Assembly: GCF_029937575.1 (NCBI RefSeq)
Contig: NZ_JAPYPS010000008.1
Location: 54,193 to 118,192, forward strand
From: Nocardioides sp.
Lineage (GTDB): Bacteria > Actinomycetota > Actinomycetes > Propionibacteriales > Nocardioidaceae
DNA: 64,000 nt
Reading direction: 5' to 3'
Positions within the stretch are counted from its first letter, which is position 1; every line of letters begins with the position of its first letter. Made by a program: the position numbers and the translations under genes. The notes under the pieces were generated by a model. That model was not told the origin of the DNA. It did no database searches and worked only from the letters and a program-made list of their open reading frames with translations. Shown in pieces: positions 61,398 through 64,000 of this stretch.

Positions 61398-63033
61398 CGA
61401 GCAGGCCGAGGGCGCGGCGCCGCTCGATGCCGCGCAGCCGCCCCTTCTGCACCTTGCCGGTGACGGTGTGCGGCAGCGCGTCGACGACCTCGATCCTGGT
61501 GGGCACCTTGAATCGCGCCAACCGGCTGGAGCAGTGCGCGCGCACCGTCTCCTCGAGGTCCACGGGGTCGAGGTCGGGCGCGACGACGTAGGCAACCACG
61601 GACTCGCCGCTCTGCTCGTCCTCGGCTCCGATCACGGCGACGGCACGGACGCCGTCGACCTCGGCGATCACGTCCTCGACCTCGACCGGGTAGACGTTGA
61701 AGCCGGAGACGATGATGAGCTCCTTGACCCGGTCGACGAGGAACACGTCCCCGCGCTCGTCGAGGTAGCCGACGTCGCCGGTCGACCACCATCCGTCCGC
61801 GCCCGGCCCGTCGGCACCGTCGGGCCAGTAGCCGCTGAACAGGTTGGGGCCACGGACCTGGATCTCACCGGGGTCCTCGGTGACGACCACCGCGCCGCCC
61901 TCGTCGACCAGGCGCACGTCGATGCCCGCCAGGGCAGCCCCGACCGAGCCCAGGGTCGCCTGCTCGGCGGAGCACAGGGTGCTCGTGACGACCGGCGCCG
62001 CCTCGGTCAGCCCGTATCCCTGATGCACCGGCACCCCCGTGCGCTCGGTGAACTCGGCGACCACGCCGGCCTCGAGGGGCGCCGAGCCCGACAGCATCAG
62101 CCGGACCGGGCCGAGGCGCCCTGCCAGGTCGACGTCGCGCCAGTGGGCGAAGACGGGCGGTGCGACGGGGACGACGCTGCACGCCTCGTCGTCGATCAGG
62201 TCGAGCGTGCCCTGCGGGTCGAAGTGGTCGGTGAGCACCAGCTTGGCCCGCTGCTGGATCACGCACCCGAGGACGGCGTTGAGCCCGTAGACGTGGAAGA
62301 GCGGCAGGACCCCGAGCACGACGTCGTCGCCGTGGATCATCGGCGGTCGCACCCCGGCGACCTGCGCGATGTTGGCCGCCAGCGCCCGGTGGGTGAGCAT
62401 CGCCGCGCGCGGAAGGCCCGACGTACCGCTCGTGTAGAGCAGCACCGCCACCCGCTCGGGATCCGTGAGGGGCGGCACCGGCCGAGCCGCGTCCGCACGC
62501 AGGTGGTCGTAGGACCGCTCTCCGGGGCGCAGCGTCGTACCGACCACCACGACACGGACCCGTTCGGCGACCGGCGACGAGTCTGCGGCGAGCAGCGCCG
62601 CGGCCTCACGCACCGTCGAGACGGTGCTGCCCTCGGTCACGATCATCCGGGCGCTGCAGTCGGCCAGCAGTCGCGCCATCTCGTGGGGGGTCGCGCGCGG
62701 GTTGACGGGTACGGCGATCGCCTGGGCCCGCAGCACGCCGAGATAGGTCGTGACGAACTCGATCCGGTTGCCCGAGGCGATCATCACCCGGTGGCCGGCC
62801 AGGATCCCGGCCGCTCCCAGACCGGTCGCGACCCGGCCGACCTCGTCGTCGAGCTGGGCCCAGGTCACGCTGCGACCACCGGCCTCGACGATCGCGAGCT
62901 TGTCGGGGTTCTCGCGCGCCGCCCGGGCCAGGAGCGACGCCAGGTCGAGCGGAGCCCCGCCCGGATCAGCGCCGTCGAGGCCGTCGGGGCCGTCGATCAG
63001 GTCGGTGGGCTCCACGGAATCGGCTGATGGCAT
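61393..63033 (-). CDS. AMP-binding acyl-CoA ligase/synthetase
   Basis: The 546-residue protein is an adenylate-forming enzyme of the fatty-acid CoA ligase type. The AMP loop is LLYTSGTSGLPRAAMLTH, the adenine motif is HQGYGLTEAAPV, the hinge region is STGDVGYLDERGDVFLVDRVKELI, and the lid lysine is in TVTGKVQKGRL. Substrate chain length is not predictable. It diverges from the HAD gene by 69 bp. Confidence 0.9.
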   Translation of the reverse strand: MPSADSVEPTDLIDGPDGLDGADPGGAPLDLASLLARAARENPDKLAIVEAGGRSVTWAQLDDEVGRVATGLGAAGILAGHRVMIASGNRIEFVTTYLGVLRAQAIAVPVNPRATPHEMARLLADCSARMIVTEGSTVSTVREAAALLAADSSPVAERVRVVVVGTTLRPGERSYDHLRADAARPVPPLTDPERVAVLLYTSGTSGLPRAAMLTHRALAANIAQVAGVRPPMIHGDDVVLGVLPLFHVYGLNAVLGCVIQQRAKLVLTDHFDPQGTLDLIDDEACSVVPVAPPVFAHWRDVDLAGRLGPVRLMLSGSAPLEAGVVAEFTERTGVPVHQGYGLTEAAPVVTSTLCSAEQATLGSVGAALAGIDVRLVDEGGAVVVTEDPGEIQVRGPNLFSGYWPDGADGPGADGWWSTGDVGYLDERGDVFLVDRVKELIIVSGFNVYPVEVEDVIAEVDGVRAVAVIGAEDEQSGESVVAYVVAPDLDPVDLEETVRAHCSSRLARFKVPTRIEVVDALPHTVTGKVQKGRLRGIERRRALGLLE

Positions 63034-63102
63034 GCGGGGCAGTCTACGATCCGATCACGCGGCCCGCAGGGGCCTCGCGATCGGCTCCCACCAGGCCCTA
63101 CT

Positions 63103-63996
63103 GTGACCACCATGTCCCCCGCCGATCGGTCTCGACGGCTCAACCTGCAGCAGCGTTCGGCGATGGCCGGCGAGGCGGCCGCAGCAGCGGCCGAGGTCGA
63201 GGTCGCTCTCGATCACCCGGTCGACCCGACGTCGGCGGCCTTCTTCGACGTGGACAACACGATCATGCAGGGCGCGAGCATCTTCCACCTCGCCCGCGGC
63301 CTGCACCGACGCAAGTTCTTCACCACCCGCGACATCCTGGGCGCCGCCTGGATGCAGTTGTACTTCCGCGTCGCCGGCGTCGAGGACCCCGAGCACGTCG
63401 CAGAGGCGCGCAACTCCGCCCTCAGCTTCATCGCCGGGCACACCGTCGCCGAGCTGGAGTCCCTGGGCGAGGAGATCTTCGACGAAGGCATGGCCCATCG
63501 CATCTGGCCCGGCACGCGCGCCCTGGCCCAGCTGCACCTCGACGAGGGCCAGCGCGTCTGGCTGGTCACGGCCGCCCCGATCGAGATCGCGCAGATCATC
63601 GCGCGCCGGCTGGGACTCACCGGTGCGATGGGCACCGTCTCGGAGCACCTGGACGGCATCTACACCGGTCGGCTGGTCGGCGACATGCTGCACGGCCCCG
63701 CCAAGTCCGAGGCGATCCTGGCCCTCGCCGCACGCGAGGGTCTCGACCTCGCCCGCTGCTCGGCGTACTCCGACTCGGTCAACGACCTCCCCATGCTGGG
63801 TCTGGTCGGCGACCCGTGCGCCATCAACCCCGATGCCAAGCTGCGCGCGCACGCTCGCGCCCACGGCTGGCGGATCCACGACTACCGGACGGGCCGCAAG
63901 GCGGCGCGCGCCGGCCTGCTCGTCTCGGCCGTCGCGGGCGCAGCGGCGGGCGCCGTGGTGGCCGGCGGCTCGCTGCGTCGCCGCGCCGGCGGCTGA
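63103..63996 (+). CDS. HAD-IB family hydrolase
   Basis: The protein of about 297 residues has the HAD nucleophile motif FFDVDNTIMQG (D49, D51), motif II in WLVTAAPIE, and motif IV in CSAYSDSVNDLPML. HAD-IB members include phosphoserine phosphatase-like and lysophospholipid phosphatases; the cap insertion and a C-terminal hydrophobic helix (about 270-290) suggest a membrane-associated phosphatase. The start is GTG 63103 or ATG 63112; neither has a strong ribosome-binding site. The gene ends a few bases before the window edge. Confidence 0.88.
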   Translation: MTTMSPADRSRRLNLQQRSAMAGEAAAAAAEVEVALDHPVDPTSAAFFDVDNTIMQGASIFHLARGLHRRKFFTTRDILGAAWMQLYFRVAGVEDPEHVAEARNSALSFIAGHTVAELESLGEEIFDEGMAHRIWPGTRALAQLHLDEGQRVWLVTAAPIEIAQIIARRLGLTGAMGTVSEHLDGIYTGRLVGDMLHGPAKSEAILALAAREGLDLARCSAYSDSVNDLPMLGLVGDPCAINPDAKLRAHARAHGWRIHDYRTGRKAARAGLLVSAVAGAAAGAVVAGGSLRRRAGG

Positions 63997-64000
63997 GCTC

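Noticed and set aside
1..64000. CRISPR arrays, tRNA genes and insertion sequences
   Set aside because: No regularly spaced repeats, cloverleaf-like sequences or transposase motifs were seen on either strand; absence by eye is not proof for tRNA genes.

Overview
The window is a stretch of high-GC actinobacterial chromosome. GTG starts are frequent, 4-bp ATGA/GTGA gene overlaps are common, and the gene set (full menaquinone route, Rex-headed hem operon, SigE-type sigma factor, DUF4229, ResB/CcsB cytochrome c maturation, LAL-type LuxR regulator) points to Nocardioidaceae, most likely Nocardioides or a close relative. This placement is inferred from gene content and repeat style, not from a database match. 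I found no insertion sequence, prophage, CRISPR array, tRNA or rRNA gene.

Layout. 1-4610 (minus): the 5' part of the nuo (complex I) operon, nuoA-B-C-D-E-F, with nuoF cut by the window edge and a Rex-type operator upstream of nuoA. 4851-8666: menG, an L,D-transpeptidase, a membrane-anchored hypothetical, and menF. 8750-11204 (plus): a translationally coupled three-gene cassette (lipoprotein, YxxxD-motif helical protein, WXG-motif protein) that resembles type VII secretion substrates. 11299-15406: metallo-beta-lactamase-fold hydrolase, LAL-type LuxR regulator, PP2C phosphatase. 15485-18070: coupled P450-GNAT-NmrA cassette. 18116-19972: a Na+/H+ antiporter fused to a UBP zinc finger. 20177-24693: menD-menC-menE divergent from menA, followed by three small membrane-protein genes, ispH, a SigE-type sigma factor with a membrane partner, and a ketopantoate-reductase-like gene. 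29478-33701: the ribosomal alpha operon infA-rpmJ-rpsM-rpsK-rpsD-rpoA-rplQ with unusually long, repeat-bearing spacers. 33998-37484: a luciferase-like oxidoreductase and an FHA-FHA-ABC exporter. 37728-47671: a purine catabolism cluster. 47726-53766: hemL, a histidine phosphatase and system II cytochrome c maturation (resA, ccdA, resB, ccsB). 53941-55179: a lytic transglycosylase. 55274-60888: rex-hemA-hemC-cobA/hemD-hemB with a Rex-type operator. 61076-63996: glutaredoxin-like protein, acyl-CoA ligase family protein and a HAD-IB hydrolase.

Function. Much of the window serves aerobic respiration: complex I, menaquinone, heme and c-type cytochromes. Two Rex-like operators, one before nuoA and one before rex-hem, suggest NADH/NAD+-linked control of both. 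The purine cluster encodes urate oxidase, HIU hydrolase, OHCU decarboxylase, allantoinase, allantoate amidohydrolase and a ureidoglycine-glyoxylate-type aminotransferase, with an RpiR regulator and a guanine-deaminase-like enzyme. An AtzH/HpxZ-amidase fusion and an acetamidase/formamidase gene at the head of the cluster are candidates for handling oxalurate and oxamate.

The least explained parts are the secretion-like cassette at 8750-11204, the P450-GNAT-NmrA cassette, the antiporter-zinc finger fusion, and several palindromic or tandem intergenic repeats.
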